Assembly: GCA_030015575.1 (NCBI GenBank)
Contig: JASDDO010000026.1
Span: 25,560,079 to 25,624,078, forward strand
Source: Agapanthus africanus
Taxonomy: Eukaryota > Streptophyta > Magnoliopsida > Asparagales > Amaryllidaceae
Direction: 5' to 3'
DNA: 64,000 bases
Below the pieces are notes generated by a model. The model was not told the DNA's origin, searched no databases, and saw only the letters and a list, made by a program, of their open reading frames with translations. This document shows positions 11,243 through 21,145 of the stretch, piece after piece (position 1 is the first letter of the stretch; the number at the start of each line of letters is the position of its first letter). A program made the position numbers and the translations under genes.

Positions 11243-11680
11243 ATGGAGAGTAATGGAGAGCCGGCAATTGTCCGCGACTTTATGGAAGCGTTTGAAGACA
11301 TTTCGGGCTTACCACCAAAGCGAGATGTGGAGTTTGCGTTTGACCTTACTCCTGGTGCAACGCCAGTATCAAGAGCTGACTATGCAATGGCACCAGTAGA
11401 AGTGGAGGGAGTTAAGAAACAAGTGAGTGAAGCACTCGAGAAGGGATGGCTTCGAAGCAGCAACTCACCGTGGGGAACTCCAGTTCTCTTAGTGAAGAAG
11501 AAGGATCGCACTGCCGACGCTGAGACAAGAGAAATTATTCGCGAAGTGAGTAAGTGCGAATTCTGGTTGGAAGAAGTGAAGTTTCTGGGGCATGTCGTGT
11601 CGGGCGATGGAATCGCCGTTGATCCCGAGGAGATAGCAGCAGTTCGAGATTGGCCTGTTCCAAAAAAAAAGTGTTGCTGA
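11243..11680 (+). pseudogene. pol: Tekay reverse transcriptase with catalytic core deleted
   Basis: The N-terminal part is recognisable ([37 protein letters not shown]). It then jumps straight from about 11505 to the thumb region [22 protein letters not shown]. The fingers/palm segment of roughly 130 residues, including the YVDD catalytic motif, is gone, while the frame is kept across the junction. A run of nine A at about 11660 then shifts the frame. The enzyme cannot be active. Confidence 0.9.
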
Positions 11681-11699
11681 GATAAGAAGTTTTCTTGGA

Positions 11700-12480
11700 C
11701 TCGCCGGATACTACAGAAGATTGGTGGAGAACTTCGCTCGTTTAGCTGAGCCGTTAGCCAAGCTTACGCGTAAGAAGGTACCGTTTGTTTGGACGGATGG
11801 ATGTGCATTGGCCTTCGAGACGTTGAAGCAGAAGTTGATAACCGCCCCTATCCTAACCGTACCGGATGATTCAGGAGGACTGGTGATTCACAGCGACGCA
11901 TCTGGAAAAGGATTGGTATGTGTTTGATGCAGAATGGGAAAGTCGTCGCTTACGCATCGAGACAGCTGAAGACTCATGAGCAGAACTATCCAACTCATGA
12001 CTTAGAGCTTGCAGCCGTGATCCTCGCCCTGAAGATTTGGAGACACTACCTTCTGGGCGAGAGAGTTGAAGTATTTACGGATCACAAGAGTTTGAAATAT
12101 GTGTTCACAGAGAAGGAGTTGAACATGAGGCAACGCAGATGGTTGGAGCTGATGGCCGACTACGACCTTGATCTTAAGTACCATCCGGGAAAAGTTAACG
12201 TCGTGCCAGATGCGCTAAGTCGGCTACCAGCAATTCAGTTATTGACTGCACGGAGAGAGATCATTGAGGAGTTTCGGAGATTTGACTTGGAGGTTGTGCT
12301 ACCGCGTGCTACAGGACAGTTGATGCAGTTGCAAGTACAATCGTCCTTAGTTGAGAAGGTTAAAGCGGCGCAATCGCAGGATCCTAGACTGCAAAGGTTT
12401 CGAGAACAAGTTGGAGCCGGACTACGAACCGATCTACTGATCCATGAAGATGGTTCGTTGAGATATGGTAGCCGTGTGTG
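11700..12480 (+). pseudogene. pol: Tekay RNase H region
   Basis: Two overlapping open pieces (11721-11927 and 11918-12502) together give the connection and RNase H domain. Motifs seen are [59 protein letters not shown] and PDALSR. A frameshift near 11920 separates the first catalytic aspartate (HSDAS) from the rest. A second frameshift near 12470 separates it from integrase. Confidence 0.85.
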
Positions 12481-13769
12481 TGCCAAAAGGAGATGTGCGT
12501 GAAGAGCTTATGAAGGAGGCACACAGTTCAGCTTACTCTGTACATCCAGGAGGGACGAAGATGTACCGAGATATTCGACAGCGTTTCTGGTGGGAAGGTA
12601 TGAAACGGGAAATTGCTCGCTTTGTGGCTAAGTGCTTAGTGTGTCAGCAAGTCAAGGCTGAACATCAAAGGGTTGCTGGTTTGTTGCAACCACTTCCGAT
12701 TCCTCAATGGAAGTGGGAACGCATAACCATGGATTTCGTGACGGCTTTACCGCGGAGTCCAAAGGGCAACAGTGCTGTATGGGTGTTTGTCGATCGGTTG
12801 ACCAAGGCAGCTCACTTTATTCCTTTTCGGGTTGGTCAATCGACAGAGACTTTGGCAGAGCGGTACATGCAGGAGATTGTCAGATTGCATGGAGTACCGG
12901 TAGGCATCGTGTCCGATCGGGACACTCGGTTCTTGTCACACTTTTGGAGGAGCTTACAAGAAAGTTTGGGGACTCGATTGAAGTTTAGCACAGCTTATCA
13001 TCCTCAGACTGATGGACAATCAGAGAGAACGATCCAGACCCTTGAAGATATGTTGAGGGCTTGCATGTTAGACTTCAAAGGCTCTTGGGAGGATCATCTA
13101 CACCTGGTGGAGTTTTCGTACAACAATAGCTTCCAAGCGACAATTCATATGGCCCCGTTTGAAGCACTGTATGGTCGTAAGTGTCGTTCACCTGTTTGTT
13201 GGGATGATGTTGGTGAACGAAGGTTACTAGGACCAGATTTGGTGGTGCAGACAGTCGAGAAGGTGAATACAATCAGGAAGCATATGAAGGCAGCCCAAGA
13301 CAGACAGAAAAGTTGGGCCGACACGTCAAGAAGACCTCTAGAGTTCGCCGTGGGTGATTTGGTATTCCTGAAGATATCACCGACTAGAGGGGTGTTTCAC
13401 TTTGGAAGTCCGGGAAAGCTTAGTCCCCGATTCGTTGGACCCTTCGAGATTTTGGAGCGTGGTGGAGAGGTATCGTACAGGTTGGCGTTACCACCGTCAT
13501 TAGCAGGAGTTCACGATGTGTTTCATGTGTCTCAACTACGGAGGTATGTTCGTGATGAGACTCATGTCTTGGATCATTCGGAGTTGGCCGTTCGGGAGGA
13601 CCTGACTTTTGAGGAGCGACCAGTCGAGATCAAGGATCGAAGAGAAAAGGTTCTTAAGAACAAGGTTATCCCTCTTGTGCTAGTTTCTTGGGGTAACCGA
13701 TCGCATGGAGAATCTACTTGGGAGCGAGAAGACGAGATCCGGCAGAAATTCCCTCATCTTTTCCAGTAG
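12465..13769 (+). CDS. int: Tekay integrase with C-terminal chromodomain-like segment
   Basis: The 434-residue frame is open to TAG at 13767 but is really the 3' end of pol, so its own start is not meaningful. It shows the HHCC zinc site ([18 protein letters not shown]) and the catalytic core with D in MDFVTALP, D in VSDRDTRF and E in [17 protein letters not shown]-terminal GPF/Y-like part (GPFEILER) follows. The tail has [31 protein letters not shown] and [10 protein letters not shown], the divergent chromodomain of Tekay/Del elements. That domain is thought to direct integration to particular chromatin. All three acidic residues are kept, so this is the only Tekay domain that looks functional. 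Confidence 0.93.
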   Translation: MVAVCVPKGDVREELMKEAHSSAYSVHPGGTKMYRDIRQRFWWEGMKREIARFVAKCLVCQQVKAEHQRVAGLLQPLPIPQWKWERITMDFVTALPRSPKGNSAVWVFVDRLTKAAHFIPFRVGQSTETLAERYMQEIVRLHGVPVGIVSDRDTRFLSHFWRSLQESLGTRLKFSTAYHPQTDGQSERTIQTLEDMLRACMLDFKGSWEDHLHLVEFSYNNSFQATIHMAPFEALYGRKCRSPVCWDDVGERRLLGPDLVVQTVEKVNTIRKHMKAAQDRQKSWADTSRRPLEFAVGDLVFLKISPTRGVFHFGSPGKLSPRFVGPFEILERGGEVSYRLALPPSLAGVHDVFHVSQLRRYVRDETHVLDHSELAVREDLTFEERPVEIKDRREKVLKNKVIPLVLVSWGNRSHGESTWEREDEIRQKFPHLFQ

Positions 13770-13789
13770 TTAGTTATCTTGTATTCTTG

Positions 13790-13809
13790 GAATTTCGAGG
13801 ACGAAATTC
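13790..13809 (+). repeat. Perfect palindrome at the end of Tekay internal region
   Basis: GAATTTCG (13790-13797) and CGAAATTC (13802-13809) are exact inverted repeats around AGGA. They lie just after the integrase stop and before the 3' LTR, a position where chromoviruses commonly keep this motif. Confidence 0.8.
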
Positions 13810-13810
13810 T

Positions 13811-13827
13811 TTTGTAGTTGGGTATGA
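13811..13827 (+). other. Probable plus-strand primer region of Tekay element
   Basis: TTTGTAGTTGGGTATGA lies directly before the 3' LTR, where the polypurine tract is expected. It is only partly purine (AGTTGGGTATGA), so the assignment rests on position. Confidence 0.45.
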
Positions 13828-16747
13828 TGTAACACCCGAGCCCAATAATACTATGGATATTACTAGTTGAGGGTTGTGGTTTGCTCATTCCCAATTTTCC
13901 TGATTTTCTGGTGTTTATTGCTAAATTTTACCCGGTTAAGTCATTTTAGCACATAACAAATTTTAACTCCGAAAATGAAATTTAAGATGTCCATGTTAGC
14001 CTACTCGTCGCCACTAGTCGCGTGGTAGCGTCCGCGTGTCGAGATTCCGTTCCGTTTGGCTAAACGGGCAGGTTTGGGCGACTACGCGCGCGTACAAGTG
14101 TCCGACTTGGGGGCATGCATTTTAATCACTAAACACCTCTTTTCAAAATTTGGAACCCGCTTAAAATCCTATAATTTGAATTTGGAACATTTGGGCGCAA
14201 CCCGGGCGCGATTTGGAAATGTTTCATTTCGCGCCAAAAAGGGCCCGTTTAAATTTAATATCTAATATATTTATATTCTAACCTATAGTTTTTCCTAACA
14301 GCAATCTACGCATTTTCCCTTCAAATCCTTCTCAAAAATTTCCTCTATCATCTCGTGGCCAATCACGAGCTCTTATTGAGCTCGTGGGCCCCCTCCTTTC
14401 CATCTCTCTCTCTGTCTCTCTCCTCTTTTCTCTCTCTCTCTCTATCTCCTCAATCTTTCTCTTCCCTCAAATCTCTCTCTGTTTCTCTCTCCAATCTCTC
14501 TCTCTCTCTTCCTCTATTAATTTGCATGCAGCCGCCCCTCGCATTCCCTTCCTCGCGAGAAAACCCGACGCAAACCCTAACCCTAGCCCTCGCGATCCCG
14601 TCGCCGACTTCCTCGCGACCTCGCCGTCGCCGCCCTCACCACCACGACCTCCACCACACCCACCTACCCTCTTCCTCCCGTTCTCCCGCTCCTCCCCGCG
14701 CCTGCGACCCATTCCTGACCTCGCCTCCACCCTCGTAGACCTCGCCGTCGACGTCTCCTCTCATTGTCGACGCCTCCCACAACTCCCTCTCACCCTCCTC
14801 GTCGAGACCTCGTCGTCGCTGCCCTCCTCCCCTCGCCGGAACAGTAAACCCGAGCCCTAACCCATCGCCTACCCCGCTGTTCGCCGGAGGAACGTGCCGG
14901 CGACCTCGTCGACGCCACCTCCGACCACCTCCCTCTCTCCCACGACCACCAGAGCCGACCACACTCCTCTCCAACTCGCCGCAGCACACTACCCTGCACA
15001 CCCGAGGCCCTTCCCCTTGCTGCAGCCGCCGCCGTCGCTTCGCCGGCGATCCAGTGCCGTCGAGCCATCGTGTTTGCACCCTGTTTCTTCTCGGTGAGTT
15101 TTCCTTGTGCTTCCTCTTGGTACAATCCCTCCGCTGGTCCGTATCGTGAATGCGTAGTTTGTTTGCTAACTTTGTTGTTCTGTTTGCTGCCGGATCCGAC
15201 CGTGCCGTCTGACGAACCCGACGCTCCAGCGAAGCCCCTGGTCCGTGTGATTCCGTTGACCTCTGTTGGGACTCGATCCGTGGCCCGTGCTTTCATATCG
15301 CGTTTCTGCCGACATCGCATCCGTGTTTCGGTTCGCGGAACCGCCGAGGCAAGTATCCGAATACTTGCTTTAACATGCTACAACTTAATCATCATACTAT
15401 AACCACACCACTATCATAACATCGATACCTTTTATAACTTAGAATTGCTGGTCACAATTATCCGTAACTTTAAATCAATGAAATCATTGCTCGTATTAAC
15501 CGGTCTGCTAGTAATTCATACTTAACTAATCAAACCAAGTAGATTATCCCCACTTCAATTGTTAAATCACTCATGAGACAATTATTATGCTTAGTTCAAA
15601 TTCATGTAACTCCATTCCGTATATTATCGACATTGTTTCGTCTTGTGGCTAATGCACCTCAAAGGTGCGTGAACCGGATTAATATGAAAATACAAACATC
15701 ACTGTGTTCACATAGAATAATATTGTTATTTACCGTTTCCTGCTACTGTTCATTATTGATTGTGTACCTGTTGTGAGCACTTACCGATTGCACGACTTAT
15801 TGGCCTGACCCTGCTACACCTGACATATACATACTTACCGACTCATCCCGTTGTACCATGACATTACTTGTTCCTGATCTCGTGCCTAATGCCGACAGAC
15901 CTAACCATTCCTGCTGTCGATCCAGACAGACCTACCTTTATTCGACTTGTGTTGGCATTAGTCCTTGACTACTGAATACCTGACTGACATACATAGCTTG
16001 GGGGTATGGGGAAATCAAAGGTGAAACCGACTTGTAACTCAACAGTTCGATACATTGTTCTGATCAGTCTTACGGGCTTGGCCAGCTCCGGAGTGTTGAT
16101 GCTGACATCACTCATCTATCCTACTACCTTTTACTGCTTAGCGGCACGTCTCGGATTCAGCCCCGAGGATCATGACCGTGGTCCCGGGCACGCACGGGAT
16201 ACTATTGAGTTACATCGACGATTCATCAATTGGTTTCAAAGACTATAGAGTAGAAAACCTGATAGGACAGTTTAGTCACCTTTGCACTTTACCTTGCTTG
16301 TTACTTCTTATTGCTGCTTATTTCATGTTCATGCTTGCATTGTTTATTACCATGTTTATGCTATATGCTTGATATCATGACGCGCTGACGTCTGGGTTTT
16401 GCATGGCCCAGATTCCGTACCTTTGTCGACGACCGAGCAGGAGTACTTCAGCCAGCAGGCTGAACAGTGAGTCCTTAGGATTTAGTTTATTTATTTTCAT
16501 TTCCAGATGTGAGCCCGCATTATGGGACGTACTGTTTATTCATTGTATTGGATCATTAGCTTCCGCACTTATTATTTATTGATTCTTGTTATTATGGATT
16601 TGGACATGTATTAGTTTAGTTTATTTACTGTTCTTGATATCTCTACAGCCGTAATGTGACTGTGGACGGATGCGTCCTACCCACAGGTAGCATGGTTGGC
16701 TATGTCACGTGCCCAATTTTGCGTACTCTGGGAAGCGGGGCGTGACA
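13828..16747 (+). repeat. Tekay element 3' LTR (2920 bp)
   Basis: It is nearly identical to 7075-9992: I find ten base differences and one extra CT in the microsatellite. Four differences cluster within 16 bp (equivalent to 7998-8013), possibly a small conversion tract. It ends CGTGACA at 16747, then GTTGC. Confidence 0.95.
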
Positions 16748-16752
16748 GTTGC

Positions 16753-17341
16753 AGAAGGGTCCCTAGCCGTTACAAGGGTACCAGAGCAAATGTGCAAAGA
16801 GCTCGATGCATTATCAATCTCCACCGTGGACCAGCTGAAAACTTTCTACGTTCCCGGGAGGAAAAATGGACAGAAGGGCATCTTGTTTTATGGGTCAAAC
16901 CCCGTTGTGCACCCGGACGACCTTTCTGTCGCGTGCCTTCCCTATGAGAGAGGCATAAGAGCCGTCCTCAATCCCAGATACTATGCGCCCGAGATGCGGG
17001 AATACTTTAAGAAGTGCGGATGCCGGTTATATCAAACGGAGTCCGAAGCAAAGTTTTATGAAGGGCTATGGTATCCGCCCCAGGTCCGAGCACTCATCGA
17101 TGGACGGATTCCAGATAGACGGGGCATAGGCTACATTCAACCTGATTCCAAAGCATGCTACATGATCCATGTTGGTGAGACCAGCGAAAGATCAAATGAT
17201 GATGACGAGATAGCCGAGCCAGAAGAAGCTCCTCAAGAGCTCGAAGATGGCGGACAAGCAACCTTTGATGAGCTAACCGAGATTGACTTAGGAACGCCCG
17301 ATAATCCAAGGCCGACCTACATCAGCTCACTCTTGTCGTAG
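16753..17341 (+). pseudogene. pol: Tat protease to reverse transcriptase linker (continuation of 2924-7074)
   Basis: This continues the Tat frame exactly where the Tekay element interrupts it (AEGSLAVTRVPEQ). It encodes a roughly 195-residue linker before reverse transcriptase, with an acidic stretch (DDDEIAEPEEAPQELE) and the end PRPTYISSLLS. The frame stops at TAG 17339-17341 and the same frame continues at once with EMKEQIIALL, so a single base change (or readthrough) separates the halves. The TAG-GAA-ATG context does not match a readthrough signal I know, so I favour mutation. Confidence 0.85.
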
Positions 17342-19027
17342 GAAATGAAAGAGCAAATAATTGCCCTGCTGCGTGAGTTCGTCGACTGCTTCGCGTGGAC
17401 GTACAAAGAAATGCCTGGCCTTTCTCCTGAGGTAGCCGTGCATAATCTGGCTATATCTCCTGATGCTAAGCCAGTCAAACAAGCTCCTCGAAGAATGAGA
17501 AGGGAGTTGGAAGAAAGGGTCATCGAGGAAACCAAGAAGCTCATCGATGCCGGCTTCATCAGGGAAGAGAAATATGCAGACTGGATCGCATGCATAGTCC
17601 CAGTGAAGAAGAAAAATGGGCAGATCCGAGTTTGTGTCGATTTCAGGGACCTCAATAAGGCATGTCCTAAAGACGACTTCCCGCTACCGGTCATGGAAAT
17701 GATGGTCGATGACACCTCAAATTACGAACTGTTCACCTTTATGGACGGCTCGTCTGGATACAATCAGATCAAGATGTCGCCTGAGGATGAGAAGCACACA
17801 GCATTTCGAACCCCGATCGGAATATATTGCTACAAGGTAATGCCATTCGGACTGAAGAACGCAGGTGCTACATATCAAAGGGCAATGACTAATATCTTTG
17901 ATGACCTAATCCATAAAGTCGTCGAATGTTATGTTGATGATCTGGTCGTCAAGACTAAAGCCAAGGCCGATCATATCCAAGATCTCAGGACCGTTCTCAC
18001 CAGACTGAGGGAATACGATCTGAAGATGAATCCTCTGAAGTGCGCTTTTGGCGTGTCATCGGGAAAATTCCTGGGCTTCATAGTCCGACATCGAGGGATC
18101 GAAGTTGACCCATCAAAGATAAAGGCCATCATGGAGATGCCCCCTCCGAAAAGTCTGACGCAGCTAAGATCTTTTCAAGGCAAGCTTGCTTATATACGGA
18201 GGTTTATCTCAAATTTATCAGGGAGATGTAGGCCCTTCTCAAAGCTCATGAAGAAAGGAGCTCCTTTTATCTGGGATGCTGAATGTCAAGCAGCGTTCGA
18301 AAGCATCAAACAATACTTGTTGCACCCTCCAGTGCTGGCCGCTCCCATTCCAAATAAACCGCTGATTCTCTACACTGCCGCGCTGGACGAGTCACTCGGT
18401 GCGCTCCTTGCCCAGAATAATGAGGAAGGAAAAGAAAATGCCCTCTACTACCTCAGTCGAACTCTAGTCGGGGCGGAACACAACTACTCCCCAATCGAAA
18501 AGCAATGCCTGGCTCTGATATTTGCTGTGAAGAAGCTGAGGCACTATCTGCTCGCTCATCGGGTTATGCTGATCTCCAAGGTCGACCCGCTCAAACACTT
18601 GATGACCAAAGCAAGCCTAGCCGGCAGAATGGAAAGATGGGCTGTCATGCTACTTGAGTTTGACATAGTGTACACTCCTCAGAAAGCAGTAAAAGGGCAA
18701 GCTCTTGCAGACTTTCTCGCTGCTCATCCCATACCAGAAGGGTCGCCACTAAATTGTGAGTTACCCGACGAACAAGTGCTGCATCTCGAGAATGACGAGC
18801 CATGTTGGGAGCTCTACTTTGATGGGGCCTCATCGATAAGAACCTCCAGTTTATCAAGCGTCCCGGAGATAAAAGCAGGGATAGGATTGGTGTTCATCAC
18901 ACCATCAATGGGAACCCTACGGCGTTCTTTTGCTCTCACCGAGCCTCGGACAAACAATGAAGCTGAGTATGAAGCTCTGATAGCTGGTTTGGAGCTCGCC
19001 ATAGAAATGGAAATCCGTCGGCTATGA
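17342..19027 (+). CDS. pol: Tat reverse transcriptase, RNase H and start of second RNase H
   Basis: The 560-residue open frame (first ATG 17345) has the seven conserved reverse transcriptase blocks: VPVKKKNGQIRVCVDFRDLN, FMDGSSGYNQIKM, MPFGLKNAGATYQRAM, catalytic YVDD at 17930-17941, and KFLGFIV. The RNase H follows (LILYTAALDESLGALL, YYLSRTL, YSPIEKQCLAL, VDPLKHLM). There TAALDES replaces the usual D-A-S-x-x-x-x-G-A-L catalytic aspartate context, consistent with decay of the original RNase H in this lineage. From about 18810 a second RNase H begins (WELYFDGASS, NNEAEYEALIAGLELA), which is the Tat hallmark. TGA at 19025 cuts it between its second and third catalytic parts. Confidence 0.93.
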   Translation, partial: EMKEQIIALLREFVDCFAWTYKEMPGLSPEVAVHNLAISPDAKPVKQAPRRMRRELEERVIEETKKLIDAGFIREEKYADWIACIVPVKKKNGQIRVCVDFRDLNKACPKDDFPLPVMEMMVDDTSNYELFTFMDGSSGYNQIKMSPEDEKHTAFRTPIGIYCYKVMPFGLKNAGATYQRAMTNIFDDLIHKVVECYVDDLVVKTKAKADHIQDLRTVLTRLREYDLKMNPLKCAFGVSSGKFLGFIVRHRGIEVDPSKIKAIMEMPPPKSLTQLRSFQGKLAYIRRFISNLSGRCRPFSKLMKKGAPFIWDAECQAAFESIKQYLLHPPVLAAPIPNKPLILYTAALDESLGALLAQNNEEGKENALYYLSRTLVGAEHNYSPIEKQCLALIFAVKKLRHYLLAHRVMLISKVDPLKHLMTKASLAGRMERWAVMLLEFDIVYTPQKAVKGQALADFLAAHPIPEGSPLNCELPDEQVLHLENDEPCWELYFDGASSIRTSSLSSVPEIKAGIGLVFITPSMGTLRRSFALTEPRTNNEAEYEALIAGLELAIEMEIRRL

Positions 19028-20608
19028 GTTTACGGTGACTCCCAGCTCGTCGTCAACCAAGTAAGCGGCGACTATAAGATATACAAACCCGAGTTAGCTC
19101 GGTACAGAGGTCGAGTGGTGGAACTCATGAAACGGTTCACTCATATTGAACTAACGAGAGTCCCTAGAGCGTTGAACGGAAAGGCTGATGTACTCGCTCG
19201 CTTGGCCAAGGAACTGGCTGATCCTGAAATGGATGAAATTCTGATCACAGTCAGGAGCCGGCAAATTCTACCCCCAGTCTCTCTACGAGAAGAGGAAAGC
19301 GCGGAACAGAAGAGCAGTCCTGCGGAAGAAGCTTCGATTATCCAAGACGAGCCCGATTGGAGAGAACCCTTCATAAAGTACCTCCGATACGACAAGCTGC
19401 CCGAAGAAAAATCTGCGAGGATTCAGCTGAAGAAAAGAGCTCTCCGATACGTGTTTGTAAATGACACGTTATACCGCAGGTCATATGACCAACTCTGGCT
19501 CAGGTGTCTGTCATTGGCCGAAGCCCAAAAGGTCATGAAAGATGTCCACTCGGGCGTTTGCGGTGCTCACCAATCTGGCCCCAAGATGCGACTTCAAATC
19601 AAACGGCTTGGGTATTACTGGCCCACCATGATACGGGATTGCGGAGAGCATGCAAAGAAATGTTATATCTGCCAAATTCACGGTGATTTTATTCACAAGC
19701 ATCCCAACCCATTGCATCCTACGGTGGCGTCGTGGCCCTTCGAAGTTTGGGGCACCGACATTGTTGGCCCAATTGATCCTCCGTCATCTAAAGGCCACCG
19801 GTTCATACTGGCCGCGACAGACTACTTCTCCAGGTGGGCTGAAGCTGTCCCGCTAAAAGAAGTCAAGACAAAGGATATTCTGACATTCTTCCAGCATAAT
19901 ATTGTATACCGCTTCGGTACACCAAGAAGAATCATTTCTGACAACGGGCCTTCTTTCAAGAGCTTCAATGTCTCAAGGTTCGCTACTCAGCACAAGATAG
20001 ACTGGAGATATTCCTCCATCTATAATCCAAGAGCCAATGGGCTAGCCGAAGCCTTCAATAAGACTCTATGCAAGCTTCTGAGGAAAAATGCTTCAACCAA
20101 CAAGAGAGACTGGAATCTCAAGCTTCGCGAGGCATTGTGGGCATATCGTACCACGCACCGTACTCCAACTCAGTCCACTCCATACTCATTGCTCTTCGGA
20201 GTGGAGGCGGTCCTCCCCCTCGAAGTCGAAGTTCCGAGCTTAAGAATGGTCGTTCAGCATGAGTTGACAGAAGAGGAAAACGTGCTCCTTCGACTTGAAG
20301 AACTCGATGCCCTCGAAGAAAAGAGGCTCGCGGTGCAGCAAAATCTGGAGCTGTACCGAGCCCAAATGTCACGGGCTTATGACAAGATAACCCGTCTCCG
20401 CGCTTTCAAGAAAGGCGAATTGGTGCTGGTCCTCAAAAGACCAATCATCCCCAATCGACATGCCAAGGGAAAATTCGAGCCGAACTGGGAAGGACCATAC
20501 GTCATCGAGAAAGTGTTCGACGGAGGATCCTACCAACTAATAAGTGCCGAGGGAGAAAGGCCCATGCCACCCATCAATGGCCGATATCTCAAGAAATACT
20601 ACACGTGA
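19028..20608 (+). CDS. int: Tat end of second RNase H and integrase
   Basis: The frame is the same as 17342-19027 after the TGA at 19025, so one substitution (for example CGA to TGA) explains the break. VYGDSQLVVNQ and ADVLARLA (about 19028-19215) finish the second RNase H. Integrase follows with HHCC (HSGVCGAHQSG, CYICQ), catalytic D in WGTDIVGPI, D in ISDNGPSF and E in NGLAEAFNKTL. The C-terminal part (KKGELVLVLKR, FEPNWEGPYVI, YLKKYYT) ends at TGA 20606-20608. There is no chromodomain. This module appears complete from about 19115 onward. Confidence 0.93.
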   Translation, partial: VYGDSQLVVNQVSGDYKIYKPELARYRGRVVELMKRFTHIELTRVPRALNGKADVLARLAKELADPEMDEILITVRSRQILPPVSLREEESAEQKSSPAEEASIIQDEPDWREPFIKYLRYDKLPEEKSARIQLKKRALRYVFVNDTLYRRSYDQLWLRCLSLAEAQKVMKDVHSGVCGAHQSGPKMRLQIKRLGYYWPTMIRDCGEHAKKCYICQIHGDFIHKHPNPLHPTVASWPFEVWGTDIVGPIDPPSSKGHRFILAATDYFSRWAEAVPLKEVKTKDILTFFQHNIVYRFGTPRRIISDNGPSFKSFNVSRFATQHKIDWRYSSIYNPRANGLAEAFNKTLCKLLRKNASTNKRDWNLKLREALWAYRTTHRTPTQSTPYSLLFGVEAVLPLEVEVPSLRMVVQHELTEEENVLLRLEELDALEEKRLAVQQNLELYRAQMSRAYDKITRLRAFKKGELVLVLKRPIIPNRHAKGKFEPNWEGPYVIEKVFDGGSYQLISAEGERPMPPINGRYLKKYYT

Positions 20609-20903
20609 ATGCTCCAAGTCGCAGGCGAATTGAGCACATCAGCCCTACGGTCTGGATCAGACATCCTGCAAAACCGTATACAATCCACGGGCGTAAATGA
20701 CCCCTATTTCTCCCAAATCCTGCCGGTGAGACCACTTTTAAAGTCCCACCAGCGAACGAAAAAAAAAAAAAAAGGTATGTCCACAAGCAAAATGGGCACG
20801 GATGAAAACCCGAAAGGGCTCCGTGAGTAAAAACAGCAGGACTACCGGCGAGTCTGTGAAAACCCGAAAGGGCGCAAACTCGTGAAAAGAGATGAAACAC
20901 ACT

Positions 20904-21074
20904 CACAAAGTCCTCTCGACCTTGTGGGGAGAAAACCCCTGCGTGAGATCCTTACGACTCACAAAGGAGCAACACACTTAGGAATCCTCACGATTCCTAA
21001 GGAGAAAATACACCTGCGGGATCCTTACGACTCGTAGGGAGAAAATGCTTTATGGGACCCTCACGGCCCATAAA
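20904..21074 (+). repeat. Stem-loop array, cluster 1 (five hairpins, about 37-bp period)
   Basis: Five imperfect palindromes are centred near 20915, 20953, 20989, 21026 and 21062. Each has a 5-base loop C-T-Y-W-C (CTCTC, CTTAC, CTCAC, CTTAC, CTCAC) closed by TC/GA or CC/GG. Arms differ but remain complementary: CTTAGGAATC with GATTCCTAAG (20977-21101 region, exactly 20977-20986 and 20992-21001), and TTTATGGG with CCCATAAA (21049-21056, 21067-21074). Hairpins 2, 4 and 5 share a bulged A two pairs below the loop. Spacer sequence (AGGAGAAAATAC type) is similar between units. Confidence 0.75.
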
Positions 21075-21145
21075 ATTGAAAAGCCTTAGGTGATAGGGAC
21101 CCAAACCTATCTCCTAAGCCATCGTTCCCCAACAGACAACGGCAA

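Larger units (their letters stand above)
7075..16747 (+). mobile_element. Ty3/gypsy chromovirus, Tekay/Del type, internally deleted, nested in Tat
   Basis: The 2918-bp and 2920-bp LTRs (7075-9992, 13828-16747) differ by ten substitutions and one CT indel by my reading. They flank an internal region of only 3835 bp. A TGGTATCAGAGCCA primer-binding site follows the 5' LTR. The interior keeps zinc knuckles, a damaged protease, pieces of reverse transcriptase, RNase H, and a full integrase with C-terminal chromodomain-like segment. Most of gag and the catalytic core of reverse transcriptase, including YVDD, are missing. The unusually long LTRs make up 60 percent of the element. It could only have moved with help from an intact relative. 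Confidence 0.95.
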
